56,665 nt of DNA, taken from contig JAACJK010000240.1 of the NCBI GenBank assembly GCA_013368325.1, positions 1 through 56,665 of the forward strand. Reading direction: 5' to 3'. A program made the translations under genes and the position numbers. This document shows positions 56,280-56,665 of the stretch, one piece after another. The first letter of the stretch is position 1. Each line of letters opens with the position of its first letter. The stretch is from Ephemerocybe angulata (taxonomy: Eukaryota > Basidiomycota > Agaricomycetes > Agaricales > Psathyrellaceae). Under the pieces are notes generated by a model. That model was given only the letters and a program-made list of their open reading frames with translations, did no database searches and had not been told where the DNA came from.

Positions 56280-56665
56280 CCAGCAACCTGATCGAATGGA
56301 GATGCTCTCGCACTAGGTTCCTTATTAGCTCATGAAATTAGGGGTGCAATGATAGGAACGGTACGAACGCGGGACATGAGGTCATGGACCCAACCGGAAT
56401 AACACTTCGTCGCGCGGGCGTTATCCACAATTTCCGGGAGCAATGGGCGCTTACGGGCCAACCTAAAGACAGGGATGAAACAGGTCAGCACGGATCGGAC
56501 AGAAAAAAAGAAGGGGACGCACGCCAGTTCCGGGCACCGCGACCCACTCCCTCAATCCAGTCGAAGATTGGCTTCGCACCGGATGCATAGGCCCGTTCTT
56601 GGAGCGGGTGCGGGGGAACTGTTCATCGAATCCCTCGCGGGGGGCGCTTTTGCCCATGCTGGGAC
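56280..56665. other. Window edge, unassigned
   Basis: Short frames on both strands, none with a recognisable domain. May include upstream exons of the coiled-coil gene. Confidence 0.35.

Overview
The window looks like nuclear chromosome sequence of a mushroom-forming basidiomycete (Agaricomycetes). It has compact genes with many 42-104 nt introns carrying GTRNGT donors and YAG acceptors, no operon-like or ribosome-binding-site signals, and several families typical of that class: F-box/LRR proteins, a DUF6532 protein, a PCL-type cyclin, a MYND protein and a Helitron. I resolved gene models by joining open frames across introns with matching phase. Genus and species cannot be read from the sequence.

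Layout. 1-2.6 kb: decayed Helitron helicase. 2.9-10.9 kb: PCL-like cyclin, then two related F-box genes pointing away from each other around a six-exon DUF6532 gene. 11.8-12.8 kb: hemerythrin-like gene. 13.4-25.4 kb: two inverted ~2 kb arms, each with a four-exon secreted-protein gene, around an 8 kb interior holding an F-box pseudogene cut off at the arm edge, an Arp9-like gene, a small unknown gene and RPF2. 25.9-31 kb: VWA-domain gene, a gene-poor stretch, a MYND-finger gene. 31-41.5 kb: housekeeping block with a purine-only microsatellite, condensin subunit Barren/CAP-H, sulfite reductase beta subunit and, divergently, a THP3/LENG8-type SAC3/GANP protein. 43-56.7 kb: accessory end with an F-box-like gene, a 2.2 kb satellite of alternating 188/146 bp units, a lineage-restricted unknown, an eight-exon gene rich in sumoylation-like motifs, a gene with a tandem intron+exon duplication, a frameshifted GRP-motif gene and a small coiled-coil ORF.

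Functions fall into housekeeping roles (chromatin remodelling, 60S ribosome assembly, chromosome condensation, sulfate assimilation, mRNA processing) and fast-evolving accessory families (F-box, secreted repeat proteins, unknowns). There is no biosynthetic cluster. The most unusual structures are the inverted secreted-gene pair, the satellite whose every unit carries a splice-site-bounded 36-nt block, the exon-duplicated gene rich in psi-K-P-E motifs, and the 118-bp intron+exon duplication.
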